A DNA stretch of 15,011 bases, from the NCBI GenBank assembly GCA_030043815.1, contig JASHWX010000198.1:1-15011 (forward strand), given 5' to 3'. The notes under the pieces were generated by a model. The model worked only from the letters and a program-made list of their open reading frames with translations, was not told the origin of the DNA and made no database searches. Source of the DNA: Candidatus Rhabdochlamydia sp. (GTDB taxonomy: Bacteria > Chlamydiota > Chlamydiia > Chlamydiales > Rhabdochlamydiaceae). The translations under genes and the position numbers were made by a program. Shown piece by piece: positions 1 to 8,074 of the stretch; within the stretch, counting starts at the first letter, position 1; every line of letters starts with the position of its first letter.

Positions 1-1
1 G

Positions 2-176
2 TATACTGCGACCGTTCAAAAAGTGTGAAAAATGCCAAGGAGGCGCCGTGAATTTGAACCAGGCGAAGCCGGCGCCGAAGCAGCTCAACTTGAACAAGTT
101 GAGCGATGCAGGCGGGTTCAAATTCACTGGCTGTCCGACGCTGGCAGATTCACACTTTTTGAGCGGGAGCAGTATA
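2..176. repeat. Long imperfect palindrome, MITE-like element 1
   Basis: The two ends are perfect inverted repeats: TATACTGC at 2-9 and GCAGTATA at 169-176. Pairing continues inward in the same register, with positions 12-29 against 149-166 (one G-T pair), including TCAAAAAGTGTGAA. It resumes at 33-37/142-146 and at 48-60/115-127 (GTGAATTTGAACC). The centre is a 10-bp perfect stem at 83-92/95-104 with a two-base loop. A folded transcript or extruded strand would form one rod-like hairpin. The ends fit TA|TACTGC...GCAGTA|TA, as expected for a target-site TA duplication of the Tc1/mariner-IS630 type; that assignment is inference. An open frame at 32-301 crosses it, but its translation is arm sequence and not protein-like. 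It sits 119 bases beyond the rmuC stop and shares its termini and the GTGAATTTG core with the element at 14081-14325. Confidence 0.85.
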
Positions 177-295
177 ATTGGATTGACCTTACAAGCCTTG
201 TTGCTTTCCTTTTAAAGTATACCCACGATGATTTTCTCTATCCTATTCATCCTAATATCCTGCTAAAAAAAAATTGCAGAATGGTATATGGAAGA
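177..295. other. Gene-free AT-rich spacer downstream of rmuC
   Basis: This AT-rich stretch lies between palindromic element 1 and the rmuC stop codon. I see no gene and no convincing intrinsic terminator for rmuC. The only nearby feature is a run of nine A on the plus strand (U in an rmuC transcript) flanked by CTGC/GCAG, too short a stem to call. If rmuC needs a terminator, the palindrome at 2-176 is the strongest structure nearby. Confidence 0.5.
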
Positions 296-1420
296 TTATG
301 ATTCTCTTTGAAGTTCGCGGGGGATTTTTTCGACATTTTCGATTTCATCGATGTCGATTTGTGAAGGGTTGATGCCGAGGTCTTTGAACTTGCGGGCGGT
401 GACGAGGACGCGCGACTCTAAGGAGCCGACACCTTTATTATAGGCCTCGACTGCAGTGGAGAGGCCGCGCCCCATCTTCGAAAAATGACTGCCCATGTCG
501 GCAAGGCGCTTGTACAAATCCGTTCCAAGCTCGTGGAGCTTTTCGACGTGGAGGCTTAAATTCTCCTGCTTCCAGCCATAGGCTACTGCTTTCAAGAGGG
601 CGATCAGCGTGGTGGGTGTAGCGAGGATGACGTTTTGTTCCGCGCCAGTTTCGATGAGAGAGGGATCAAATTCTAATGCGGCGCTAAAAAAAGTCTCCGC
701 GGGCAGAAAAAGAACAACAAACTCGGGCGTCGGTTGAAAGCGCTCCCAATACGCTTTTCTGCCGAGCGCTGTGACGTGCGCGCGGACTTGCCGGGCATGG
801 TCTTTCATCTTTTGGAGGCGTATCGAGTCATCGGCAGCGTGGATTCCTTCGAGATACGCTTCGAGGGGCACTTTGGCATCGATGATGACTTGTCTTCCCC
901 CAGGAAGATGAACGACGAGATCGGGACGCATGCGCCCTTCATCGCCCATCTCTTGCATTTGTTCGGAAAAATCGCAATGGTCAAGCATGCCTGCCAGCTC
1001 AGCGACGCGCTTGAGCTGCACCTCGCCCCATCGTCCTCGGGCAAGCGGCGTGCGCAGCGCTTTGACGAGGTTGGCCGTTTCTTGCTTGAGGAGTTTTTCA
1101 TTTTCGAAAAGAGATTTCACCTGCTCTTTGAGCGCTTCTTGATCCCCTTTCCTCTCCTTTTCGACCTGGCGCATCCCCTGATCGAGCTTATGCAGCGTGT
1201 CCTCGATCACTTTTTGCCGATGATCTAAATCTTTTTCCAGGGAAGTTTGCGCCAGTTCTAAAAAGGAACGGTTATTTTTTTCTAATGCTTCTAAAGACAG
1301 AGCGCGAAAGGCGGTCTTTAATTGCTCTTCAGTTTGTGTTTGAGCTTTGCGCAATGTCCGCTCGCGCATCCACAGCCACAGCGCCGCAAAAGAAATAGCG
1401 AGAGCTACCCACAACATCAT
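296..1420 (-). CDS. rmuC: RmuC family DNA recombination protein
   Basis: This 374-residue protein has RmuC (formerly YigN) architecture. Residues 2-18 form an N-terminal membrane helix, residues about 25-120 are a charged coiled coil, and a restriction-endonuclease-like domain follows from about 125. Visible family landmarks are RGRWGEVQL (128-136), RPDLVVHLPGG (165-175) and VIIDAKVPLEAYL (178-190). They supply a plausible PD-(D/E)XK set: E133, D167, D181 and K183. RmuC limits inversions at short inverted repeats in E. coli, and a nuclease role is inferred for the family. The start ATG at 1420 follows GAGGT at a suitable distance; a second Met is adjacent. It lies 10 bases after pssA on the same strand, so the two are probably co-transcribed. 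Its end faces palindromic element 1, and inverted repeats are the kind of structure this family has been linked to; any connection is speculative. Confidence 0.93.
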   Translation of the reverse strand: MMLWVALAISFAALWLWMRERTLRKAQTQTEEQLKTAFRALSLEALEKNNRSFLELAQTSLEKDLDHRQKVIEDTLHKLDQGMRQVEKERKGDQEALKEQVKSLFENEKLLKQETANLVKALRTPLARGRWGEVQLKRVAELAGMLDHCDFSEQMQEMGDEGRMRPDLVVHLPGGRQVIIDAKVPLEAYLEGIHAADDSIRLQKMKDHARQVRAHVTALGRKAYWERFQPTPEFVVLFLPAETFFSAALEFDPSLIETGAEQNVILATPTTLIALLKAVAYGWKQENLSLHVEKLHELGTDLYKRLADMGSHFSKMGRGLSTAVEAYNKGVGSLESRVLVTARKFKDLGINPSQIDIDEIENVEKIPRELQRES

Positions 1421-1430
1421 ACTTTATACC

Positions 1431-2261
1431 TCAATCTTCTTGATCAGGCTCATAATCTTCCAGCGTTTTTGATTTTTTACCCGCGATGAGGCGGATTAAT
1501 GAGAGCAGCCACCCGATGACGACGTAGGTCCAGGTGATGACAAAGAGCATCACGGGAAAAAAATACAAGGCTCCGTAAAAGACGAATATCGCGAGGATCA
1601 CGGTGAGAAAGACGAGCTGAAAGGAGGGAACTCGAAAATGGAGCGCTTTAGAGCTGGGGAACTTCCAGCGGCTCACCATGAAATAACCGAGCACGATCAT
1701 GATGCTCGACAAAATGATCGCCTTTGTCTCGAGGCTTAAAGGAAGAAATTTCTCGAATAAAGGGGATGCGAGCAAAAAATTAGCGGAGACGGCGGCGAGG
1801 GCGGATGCGGGAATGGGAAGACCGGTAAAATGCTTTTTTTGTTCGGTGAGCATTTCGGGATTGGCTTTGGCCTGAGTCGATTTCACATTGTAGCGGACAA
1901 GGCGCAAGATGCCGCAAATCGAATAGAGCATGCATCCAAGCATCGCATAAAATGAAAGCCCCGTCCCCGGTTCAAGCGATAACGTTTTGAGCAGGAGGAC
2001 GGACGGGGCCACGCCAAAAGAAACGGCGTCGGCTAAGGAATCGAAGATGAACCCAAACTCGCTTTCCGCGCGGATCGCCCGGGCAACAGCTCCATCGAGC
2101 AGATCGGCAAATGCCGCGACGAGCAAGAGCAGGGCGGAGATAGTGAGCGCATGAAAAATACCCGATCCCGGCTCGACCATATTGATCTTGAAAATCACAA
2201 AAAGTCCGCAGGACAGCGCAAAAGCTGTGATGATATTGGGTATCAAATAAACTTGACGCAT
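1431..2261 (-). CDS. pssA: CDP-diacylglycerol-serine O-phosphatidyltransferase
   Basis: This integral membrane enzyme transfers a phosphatidyl group from CDP-diacylglycerol to L-serine, giving phosphatidylserine, the precursor of phosphatidylethanolamine. The CDP-alcohol phosphatidyltransferase signature D-x2-D-G-x2-A-R-x8-G-x3-D-x3-D is complete: with the start used here, D53, D56, G57, A60, R61, G70, D74 and D78. Several hydrophobic segments are visible (about residues 5-24, 40-52, 95-115 and 155-245). The C-terminal tail is charged and acidic. The frame is open up to a GTG at 2297 and also has an ATG at 2270. I chose the ATG at 2261 because MRQVYLIPN matches how chlamydial PssA proteins begin. 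No clear ribosome binding site precedes any of the three. It is divergent from nrdA and 10 bases upstream of rmuC. The pssA-nrdAB pairing is a conserved chlamydial arrangement as far as I recall. Confidence 0.93.
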   Translation of the reverse strand: MRQVYLIPNIITAFALSCGLFVIFKINMVEPGSGIFHALTISALLLLVAAFADLLDGAVARAIRAESEFGFIFDSLADAVSFGVAPSVLLLKTLSLEPGTGLSFYAMLGCMLYSICGILRLVRYNVKSTQAKANPEMLTEQKKHFTGLPIPASALAAVSANFLLASPLFEKFLPLSLETKAIILSSIMIVLGYFMVSRWKFPSSKALHFRVPSFQLVFLTVILAIFVFYGALYFFPVMLFVITWTYVVIGWLLSLIRLIAGKKSKTLEDYEPDQED

Positions 2262-2268
2262 GATCGGC

Positions 2269-2274
2269 ATTATA
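2269..2274 (-). promoter_or_regulatory. Possible -10 element of pssA
   Basis: The minus strand reads TATAAT exactly here, seven bases before the preferred pssA ATG at 2261. A start of transcription at the normal distance would fall almost on that ATG, implying a leaderless or nearly leaderless message, which would fit the lack of a Shine-Dalgarno sequence. No good -35 hexamer is visible 16-18 bases upstream. The match also overlaps an in-frame ATG at 2270, so it may be chance. Confidence 0.3.
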
Positions 2275-2405
2275 CAAAATGGTCGAGTTCTTAGCACATT
2301 CTTAAAATTAAAAATGTCTAATCAGTTCATCATTTGGATGTTGGAACATATGAAAAATTTTTTTAATCGGCGCGAAATTTTTTTGTGGACACATTTAGCG
2401 CTTAA

Positions 2406-2421
2406 CTACTATATATGGTGT
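2406..2421 (+). promoter_or_regulatory. NrdR box 1 upstream of nrdA
   Basis: The 16-mer CTACTATATATGGTGT matches the NrdR box consensus (ACACwATATwTnGTGT type) at the core CTATATAT and the GTGT end. NrdR is the ATP-cone repressor of ribonucleotide reductase genes; a chlamydial orthologue is known. The call is strengthened by a second box starting exactly 32 bases downstream, three helical turns, the usual spacing for paired NrdR boxes. Confidence 0.85.
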
Positions 2422-2437
2422 ATATAGAAACAATTGA

Positions 2438-2453
2438 CTACTAGATGTAGTAT
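2438..2453 (+). promoter_or_regulatory. NrdR box 2 upstream of nrdA
   Basis: The 16-mer CTACTAGATGTAGTAT is a second NrdR-box-like site in phase with box 1 (start-to-start 32 bases). It is itself an inverted repeat, ACTAC...GTAGT. The pair lies 92-139 bases before the nrdA start. No hexamer pair is convincing for the promoter: TTGTGG at 2383-2388 with TACTAT at 2407-2412 (18-base spacer) is the best seen, and it would place box 1 over the -10. Confidence 0.75.
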
Positions 2454-2463
2454 CTGCGATTCC

Positions 2464-2500
2464 CCCCGAAACCTTTTCATGCAAAAGGATGAGGGGTTTT
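2464..2500 (+). terminator. Terminator-like hairpin in the nrdA leader
   Basis: Two stacked inverted repeats are followed by T residues. The outer stem is CCCC (2464-2467) with GGGG (2493-2496). A 4x4 internal loop follows (GAAA/ATGA). The inner stem is CCTTTT (2472-2477) with AAAAGG (2483-2488), closing a 5-base loop. TTTT (2497-2500) comes directly after. It lies downstream of the NrdR boxes and 44 bases before the nrdA ATG, so it would be in the nrdA mRNA leader. Its form is that of a weak intrinsic terminator or attenuator. The short, interrupted U-tract makes efficient termination uncertain; it could instead be an mRNA-stability hairpin. Confidence 0.45.
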
Positions 2501-2544
2501 GCGCTTTGGGAACATATACATAATTAAAATTAGGAGATTCGCAT

Positions 2545-5500
2545 ATGACACGAAAAGCTGCTCCCTCTCCCGACAAGACTGTATCCCCTGCGGAAATCTC
2601 TTCTGCATTAATCATGGACAAGGTGCAGCGTTTCACCGTCGTGAAGCGAAACGGCAGCATCGTTCCTTTCCGCCGCGAGAGGATCTCCCGTGCCATTGAG
2701 TCAGCCTTCCGAGACACGAAAAATTTGAGCAAGGATGTCCCGCTGCCCGAAGAGCTGGCCAAACCCATCGAGCAGATCACCGATCTTGTCATCACCGAAT
2801 TATATGCCATCGCGTCAAAGGGCGCCTCGCTGACGGTCGAAGGGATCCAAGACCAAGTCGAGGTTTGCTTGATGAAGGCCGGCCATCATGACATTGCCCG
2901 CGACTACATCATCTACCGCGACCAGCACAAGGCCCTGCGCGAAGATTCCCCTCTCAATTTAAAGATCGTTCGCAACGATGGCAGCGTGGTGCGCTTCAAC
3001 CCGATGAAAATCGCCTCTTCGATCGAAGATGCGTTCCGCCGCAGCCAGCATCTCGATGGGCCTGCTACTGAACAGATCATTGACAATGTCAACCTGCTGA
3101 CGCAAAAAGTCGTCGCCCGCGCCGTGGCCCTTGCCAAAGCAGGCCATGTCCTCAATGTTCCTCTTCTCGACGATGAGATCGAACAGCAGCTGATGCGCGA
3201 AGGATTTTTTAGCGCCGCGAAGAATTTCATCCTGCACCGCGCCTCTATCGGCGAACAGAGCAAAGATGGCTTTGAAGAGATGCTGACTCAAGAAGAGAAA
3301 AAGCAGCGGCAATTCACCGTGATCGATGACAACACAAAAAAGACGCGGGTCATCACAGAGGCACAGTTGTATGGCCGCTTGAAATTTGCTTGCCGCGGTT
3401 TGGAAGAACTTACCCATCCTGAAGAGTTGTTAGAACATGCGATCGCCAATTTTTACGAAGGGATCAAAGAGAGCGAGATCGATCAAGCCAATATCATGGC
3501 AGCCCGCATTAAAATCGAACTCGAGCCGGCTTATTCCAAAGTCGCCTCTCGCCTTCTGCTCGACGTTCTCTACCGCGAGACGATGGGAATCTCTGCTTCC
3601 GATCCATCGCTCGAGTCGACTCATCGCGACTACTTTAAGAAATACCTTAAATTTGCGATCTCCGTCGACCGGGTCAGTCCCGATCTTCTCCAATTCGATT
3701 TGGACAAGCTCGCCCGCGCCATGCAGCTGCAGCGCGATGACCCATTCACTTATCTCGGCCTGCAAACTCTTTACGACCGCTACTTTCTGCATCACGAGCA
3801 GCGGCGCATAGAAACACCCCAGATTTTCTGGATGCGCGTCGCGATGGGCCTTGCGCTCAACGAAAAAGAGCAAAAGAACGAACGCGCCATCGAGTTTTAC
3901 GACATCCTCTCCAAATTCCTCTTCACCTCTGCGACGCCGACACTTTTCAATTCAGGCACCAACCACTCGCAGCTCAGCTCCTGCTACCTCTCGACCGTGC
4001 TCGACGACCTGCACCACATCTTCAAAGTCGTCGCCGACGATGCCCAGCTCTCCAAATGGGCAGGCGGCATCGGCAACGACTGGACCAACGTCCGCGCCAC
4101 AGGGGCGACGATCAAGGGCACCAACGGCAAAAGCCAAGGAGTGATCCCTTTCCTCAAAGTCGCCAATGACACAGCTGTCGCAGTCAATCAAGGAGGAAAA
4201 CGACGGGGGGCGATGTGCGCTTATCTCGAAACATGGCACCTGGACATCGAAGACTTCCTCGAATTGCGCAAGAACACAGGCGATGAACGCCGCCGAACGC
4301 ATGACATGAATACGGCCAACTGGATCCCCGATCTGTTCATGAAGCGGGTCAATGGAGGAGGGATGTGGACGCTGCTTAGCCCGAGCGATGCGCCCGATCT
4401 TCACGACCTGTATGGAGAAGCTTTTGAAAAGCGCTACAACGAATACGAGAAGATGGTCGACGAAGGGAAGATCAAGCTCTACAAACGCGTCGAAGCCGTG
4501 CAGCTGTGGCGCAAAATGCTCAGCATGCTCTTTGAAACGGGCCATCCTTGGATCACTTTCAAAGATCCGTCGAACATCCGCTCGATGCAAGACCATGCGG
4601 GTGTTGTGCACAGCTCCAACTTGTGCACGGAGATTTTGCTCAACAGCTCTCGCGATGAAACGGCTGTCTGCAACTTGGGTTCGATTAATTTGATCGAGCA
4701 TGTGAATGAAAAAGGGCTCGACGAGAAAAAACTTAGCTCGACGGTCCGCACAGCGATCCGCATGCTCGACAACGTCGTCGATATCAATTTCTACCCGACT
4801 GCCGAAGCGCGCAATTCCAACTTGCGCCATCGCCCCGTCGGCATGGGGATCATGGGATTCCAAGATGCCCTCTACTACCTCAACATCAGCTATGCAAGCC
4901 ACGAGGCGGTCAAATTCGCCGACAACTGCATGGAGATGATCTCCTACTATGCGATCTTAGCCTCGAGCGAACTGGCCAAAGAGCGCGGGACCTATGAGTC
5001 TTACAAAGGCTCAAAATGGGACCGCGGCCTGCTGCCCATCGACACGATTGCCCTGCATGAAAAAGAAAGGGGCATCCCGATCGACATGGACCGCACTGCT
5101 TCCCGCGACTGGACGCCTGTCCGCGAATCGATCAAGAAGCACGGCATGCGCAACAGCCACACCATGGCGATCGCGCCGACAGCGACGATCTCCAATATCA
5201 TCGGCAGCACGCAGTCCATCGAACCGATGTACAAACACCTGTTCGTCAAGTCCAACCTCTCTGGGGAGTTCACTATACCCAACATATTCTTAGTCGACCG
5301 CTTAAAAAAGCTCGGCCTCTGGGACAAGCAAATGCTCGACGACCTCAAATACTTCGATGGGTCGATCTCCGAGATCGAGCGCATCCCGCAAGAGATCAAG
5401 CAAGTCTTCTTGACGGCGTTTGAAATTGATCCTGAATGGCTGATCGAATGCGCGAGCCGCCGTCAAAAATGGATCGACATGGGCCAATCGCTCAACCTCT

Positions 5501-5757
5501 ATCTCGCGGAACCAAGCGGAAAAAAACTTCATCAAATGTACATGTTCGCCTGGACAAAAGGACTGAAAACGACTTATTATCTGCGCTGTCTCGGGGCAAC
5601 CCAGATCGAGAAATCGACGACAGACATCAACAAGCGCGGCCTGCAGCCCCGCTGGATGAAAAACAAGTCCGCTTCGAGCAATATCCAAGTCGAAAGAGAA
5701 GAGAAAGACAAACCGATTGTCTGCAACCTGGAAGAAGGCTGCGAGAGCTGTCAATAA
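2545..5757 (+). CDS. nrdA: Ribonucleoside-diphosphate reductase, alpha subunit
   Basis: This is the class I catalytic large subunit, which reduces ribonucleoside diphosphates to deoxyribonucleoside diphosphates with NrdB. At 1070 residues it is much longer than E. coli NrdA because of an enlarged N-terminus. ATP-cone 1 spans about 28-126 ([12 protein letters not shown]), cone 2 about 138-234 ([12 protein letters not shown]), and a degenerate third cone-like region about 256-345. The catalytic barrel follows. Expected residues are present: C480 (SSCYLST) and C709 (AVCNLGS) for the redox pair, N692, C694 and E696 (NLCTE) for the thiyl radical site, Y1011-Y1012 for radical transfer, and a C-terminal C1066-E-S-C1069 shuttle pair. 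The ATG is preceded by TAGGAG at an 8-base spacing. nrdB begins 16 bases after the stop. Paired NrdR boxes upstream indicate dNTP-responsive repression. Confidence 0.97.
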   Translation: MTRKAAPSPDKTVSPAEISSALIMDKVQRFTVVKRNGSIVPFRRERISRAIESAFRDTKNLSKDVPLPEELAKPIEQITDLVITELYAIASKGASLTVEGIQDQVEVCLMKAGHHDIARDYIIYRDQHKALREDSPLNLKIVRNDGSVVRFNPMKIASSIEDAFRRSQHLDGPATEQIIDNVNLLTQKVVARAVALAKAGHVLNVPLLDDEIEQQLMREGFFSAAKNFILHRASIGEQSKDGFEEMLTQEEKKQRQFTVIDDNTKKTRVITEAQLYGRLKFACRGLEELTHPEELLEHAIANFYEGIKESEIDQANIMAARIKIELEPAYSKVASRLLLDVLYRETMGISASDPSLESTHRDYFKKYLKFAISVDRVSPDLLQFDLDKLARAMQLQRDDPFTYLGLQTLYDRYFLHHEQRRIETPQIFWMRVAMGLALNEKEQKNERAIEFYDILSKFLFTSATPTLFNSGTNHSQLSSCYLSTVLDDLHHIFKVVADDAQLSKWAGGIGNDWTNVRATGATIKGTNGKSQGVIPFLKVANDTAVAVNQGGKRRGAMCAYLETWHLDIEDFLELRKNTGDERRRTHDMNTANWIPDLFMKRVNGGGMWTLLSPSDAPDLHDLYGEAFEKRYNEYEKMVDEGKIKLYKRVEAVQLWRKMLSMLFETGHPWITFKDPSNIRSMQDHAGVVHSSNLCTEILLNSSRDETAVCNLGSINLIEHVNEKGLDEKKLSSTVRTAIRMLDNVVDINFYPTAEARNSNLRHRPVGMGIMGFQDALYYLNISYASHEAVKFADNCMEMISYYAILASSELAKERGTYESYKGSKWDRGLLPIDTIALHEKERGIPIDMDRTASRDWTPVRESIKKHGMRNSHTMAIAPTATISNIIGSTQSIEPMYKHLFVKSNLSGEFTIPNIFLVDRLKKLGLWDKQMLDDLKYFDGSISEIERIPQEIKQVFLTAFEIDPEWLIECASRRQKWIDMGQSLNLYLAEPSGKKLHQMYMFAWTKGLKTTYYLRCLGATQIEKSTTDINKRGLQPRWMKNKSASSNIQVEREEKDKPIVCNLEEGCESCQ

Positions 5758-5773
5758 AAAAGGGAGATAATTT

Positions 5774-6793
5774 ATGAATAATCAACGTGTTAAAGTCGGC
5801 GAAAAACGCCTGATCAACTGCAACCAAGTCGACGTCAACCAGCTCATGCCGCTCAAATACAAATGGGCCTGGGAACACTACCTCAACGGCTGCGCCAACC
5901 ATTGGATGCCGACCGAAGTGCCCATGGCCAAAGACATCGAGCTTTGGAAATCCAATACCTTAAGCGAAGATGAAAAACGCGTCATCATGCGCAACTTAGG
6001 GTTTTTTAGCACAGCGGAAAGCCTCGTCGGCAACAACATCGTGCTGGCGATCTTCAAGCACGTGACCAATCCTGAAGTGCGCCAATACCTGCTGCGCCAA
6101 GCTTTTGAAGAAGCGATCCATACGCATACCTTCCTCTACATCGTCGAGTCGCTGAACCTCGACCAAGGGGAAGTCTTCAACATGTACAACGAAATCAACT
6201 CGATCCACGATAAGGACGAGTTCGAAATGACGCTCACAGCAGACATTTTGAAGCCTGATTTCAACACAAGTACGCTCGAAGGCGCTCAGAAGTTTTTAGA
6301 AAACTTGATCGGCTATTACATCATCATGGAAGGAATTTTCTTCTACAGCGGCTTTGTGATGATCCTCTCCTTCCATCGCCAAAACAAAATGACAGGCATC
6401 GGCGAGCAGTTCCAATACATCCTGCGCGACGAGACTATCCATCTTAACTTCGGCATCGATCTGATCAACGGCATCAAAGAGGAAAATCCCCATCTTTGGT
6501 CCCCAGAATTCCAAGCGCATATCATCGAGAAGATCAAACAAGCCGTCGAGCTCGAGATCCAATATGCGCAAGATTGCCTGCCGCGCGGCATCTTGGGCTT
6601 AACCGCGCCGATGTTCCGCGAATATGTGCAATACATCGCCGACCGCAGATTAGAGCGCATCGGCCTAAAAGCCCTTTACCGCTCAAAAAATCCTTTCCCT
6701 TGGATGAGCGAAACCATCGATCTCGGCAAAGAGAAAAATTTCTTTGAAACGCGTGTCACTGAGTATCAGTCGTCCGCTGCCCTGACTTGGTAA
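5774..6793 (+). CDS. nrdB: Class Ic ribonucleotide reductase, beta subunit
   Basis: This 339-residue small subunit holds the dimetal radical cofactor. The metal ligands are E82, E113, H116, E186, E220 and H223. The residue that is the radical Tyr in class Ia is Phe here (F120, in [12 protein letters not shown]). This is the Chlamydia class Ic arrangement, in which a Mn(IV)/Fe(III) cofactor replaces the tyrosyl radical. W44, Y215 and the C-terminal Y331 align with the electron-transfer residues of C. trachomatis NrdB (W51, Y222, Y338), with a constant offset of 7. Much of the chain, for example [18 protein letters not shown], follows the chlamydial sequence as I recall it. The ATG follows GGGAGA seven bases upstream and lies 16 bases after nrdA, so the two are translated from one message. 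This gene is the strongest taxonomic marker in the window. Confidence 0.97.
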   Translation: MNNQRVKVGEKRLINCNQVDVNQLMPLKYKWAWEHYLNGCANHWMPTEVPMAKDIELWKSNTLSEDEKRVIMRNLGFFSTAESLVGNNIVLAIFKHVTNPEVRQYLLRQAFEEAIHTHTFLYIVESLNLDQGEVFNMYNEINSIHDKDEFEMTLTADILKPDFNTSTLEGAQKFLENLIGYYIIMEGIFFYSGFVMILSFHRQNKMTGIGEQFQYILRDETIHLNFGIDLINGIKEENPHLWSPEFQAHIIEKIKQAVELEIQYAQDCLPRGILGLTAPMFREYVQYIADRRLERIGLKALYRSKNPFPWMSETIDLGKEKNFFETRVTEYQSSAALTW

Positions 6794-6817
6794 TGATTTG
6801 AACAAGGGGAGATAACC

Positions 6818-8053
6818 ATGGTGCCCGCCTTATCAATCGAAGCCAAATCGGCTTTAATTGAGACAGCGCGCTGCTTATGGAATCGAGACATATCCGCCGC
6901 ATTCGTCCATTTGAACCGTTTAAGCCCGCAGTTAAAATCAGACGTTTGCGGCAGGCTTGAGAAAGCCACTTCGCTGATGGAAAAGATCCAAGCAGTTGAA
7001 GACGTCCTATGCAAGCATTTTCCCATTCATACTCCGCCGAGCTCCCCCAAGGATGTTCCCCTAGGAGCAAAACCTATCGAGATCAAGGCATGGTACGATT
7101 GCGGCTTCGATCCCCGCTTTTCCTTTGAAGGCGATTTTCTTTTGCCCTCTCAAGACCGTTCATGGACTGAATTGTCTTGGCATTGGGCAGCATACTTAGA
7201 ATTCCAATCCCGGTCTTACTGTTCAATGGATCCTAATGAGCGAAAGCTCAGACAGCTGCTGCTCGCCTGCGCAAAAGCAGAGCTCGCGTGGTCAAAGACC
7301 ACGCTTAAGACATTCACTGTCGACTTTGATCACACCAATTTCAGCGTGATGCGCGAACGGGATTTCTTGGATTCCGTTTCCAACCTCTTTCACTTCTTTC
7401 ATCCCGAAACAACGGGACGCCTGTACCCTGATGAAGCGCTCACTCCCATCCATTCCATCAATTGCCCCCAAGGCCGATCCTTCGACAAACGGCGAGCCCG
7501 TCCAAAATGGGAAAATTTTGATCTTCGCCGCACCGTCTCGGCAGGCTTTTGGCGATTAAACAGCGAAATGTATTCTCAACTTGACCCCATCGAATACAAT
7601 TATGTTCCCCATTATCTGTTCATCCATGCCGTGCAAACTTCCTCTGAAAAACTAAAAAATGCAATAAGGGAATTTCGAACAGAAATTGCCGCCACCATTG
7701 TAGATTCCCAATGCGCACGCTTATTTTCTATTTTAAAAGAGCGCATCATCCCCAAGCTGGACGCCTTTCATGCTGCTTGGACCGATTACATCAATTCCCA
7801 TGATGTTCTTCAAGAGGTTCAAGCCATTTTTTCAAGACAGGACCACTTTTGCGCTTATTATGAATATTTCCGGGCCCAGAATTTTCATTCTTTTTCCGCC
7901 TTAGTTTCCAACTGGGAGGAAAAAATGAAAATGCAGAAACAAGAAACCTGCCTCTTTGATCAAGCTTACGAGTCGGTCAAGCATGCTGTCCTGCAAGAAT
8001 TCCCTCATACCCTCAGCGGCCGCTTACTCGCTACTATTGAACGAAAGCCTTGA
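6818..8053 (+). CDS. Unrecognised 411-residue protein in the nrdAB operon
   Basis: I do not recognise this protein. The ATG has a strong ribosome binding site (AAGGGGAGA, 5 bases upstream) and lies 24 bases after nrdB. A further 21 bases separate its stop from the M16 protease gene. It is therefore very probably expressed with ribonucleotide reductase. No signal peptide, transmembrane segment or metal/nucleotide-binding motif stands out. The composition is rich in aromatic residues and His (e.g. ELSWHWAAYLEF at about 118-129, FHFFHPETTG near 191-200). The last third (about 280-390) is charged and predicted by eye to be helical, ending with a Lys/Glu-rich stretch near 364-374. The N-terminal 70 residues also look helical. 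Codon use resembles its neighbours, so it does not look recently acquired. A lineage-specific chlamydial protein is the best guess. Confidence 0.85.
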   Translation: MVPALSIEAKSALIETARCLWNRDISAAFVHLNRLSPQLKSDVCGRLEKATSLMEKIQAVEDVLCKHFPIHTPPSSPKDVPLGAKPIEIKAWYDCGFDPRFSFEGDFLLPSQDRSWTELSWHWAAYLEFQSRSYCSMDPNERKLRQLLLACAKAELAWSKTTLKTFTVDFDHTNFSVMRERDFLDSVSNLFHFFHPETTGRLYPDEALTPIHSINCPQGRSFDKRRARPKWENFDLRRTVSAGFWRLNSEMYSQLDPIEYNYVPHYLFIHAVQTSSEKLKNAIREFRTEIAATIVDSQCARLFSILKERIIPKLDAFHAAWTDYINSHDVLQEVQAIFSRQDHFCAYYEYFRAQNFHSFSALVSNWEEKMKMQKQETCLFDQAYESVKHAVLQEFPHTLSGRLLATIERKP

Positions 8054-8074
8054 TTGCTCTAAACTTTAAAGCAT

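Noticed and set aside
32..301. Open frame of 89 codons on the plus strand
   Set aside because: It runs through palindromic element 1 and the spacer beyond it; the translation is arm sequence without protein-like features and no ribosome binding site is present.
734..1228. 164-codon plus-strand frame opposite rmuC
   Set aside because: It mirrors the conserved RmuC coiled coil and nuclease region; it is a shadow of that gene.
2479..2527. Two tiny leader frames (2479-2523 and 2489-2527) upstream of nrdA
   Set aside because: Neither has a proper ribosome binding site or a run of regulatory codons, and both starts lie within the hairpin, so a leader peptide is not supported.
3952..4902. 316-codon open frame antisense to nrdA
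   Set aside because: The opposite strand is an unambiguous nrdA with catalytic Cys residues in this interval. Strong C-ending codon bias in nrdA keeps antisense frames open.
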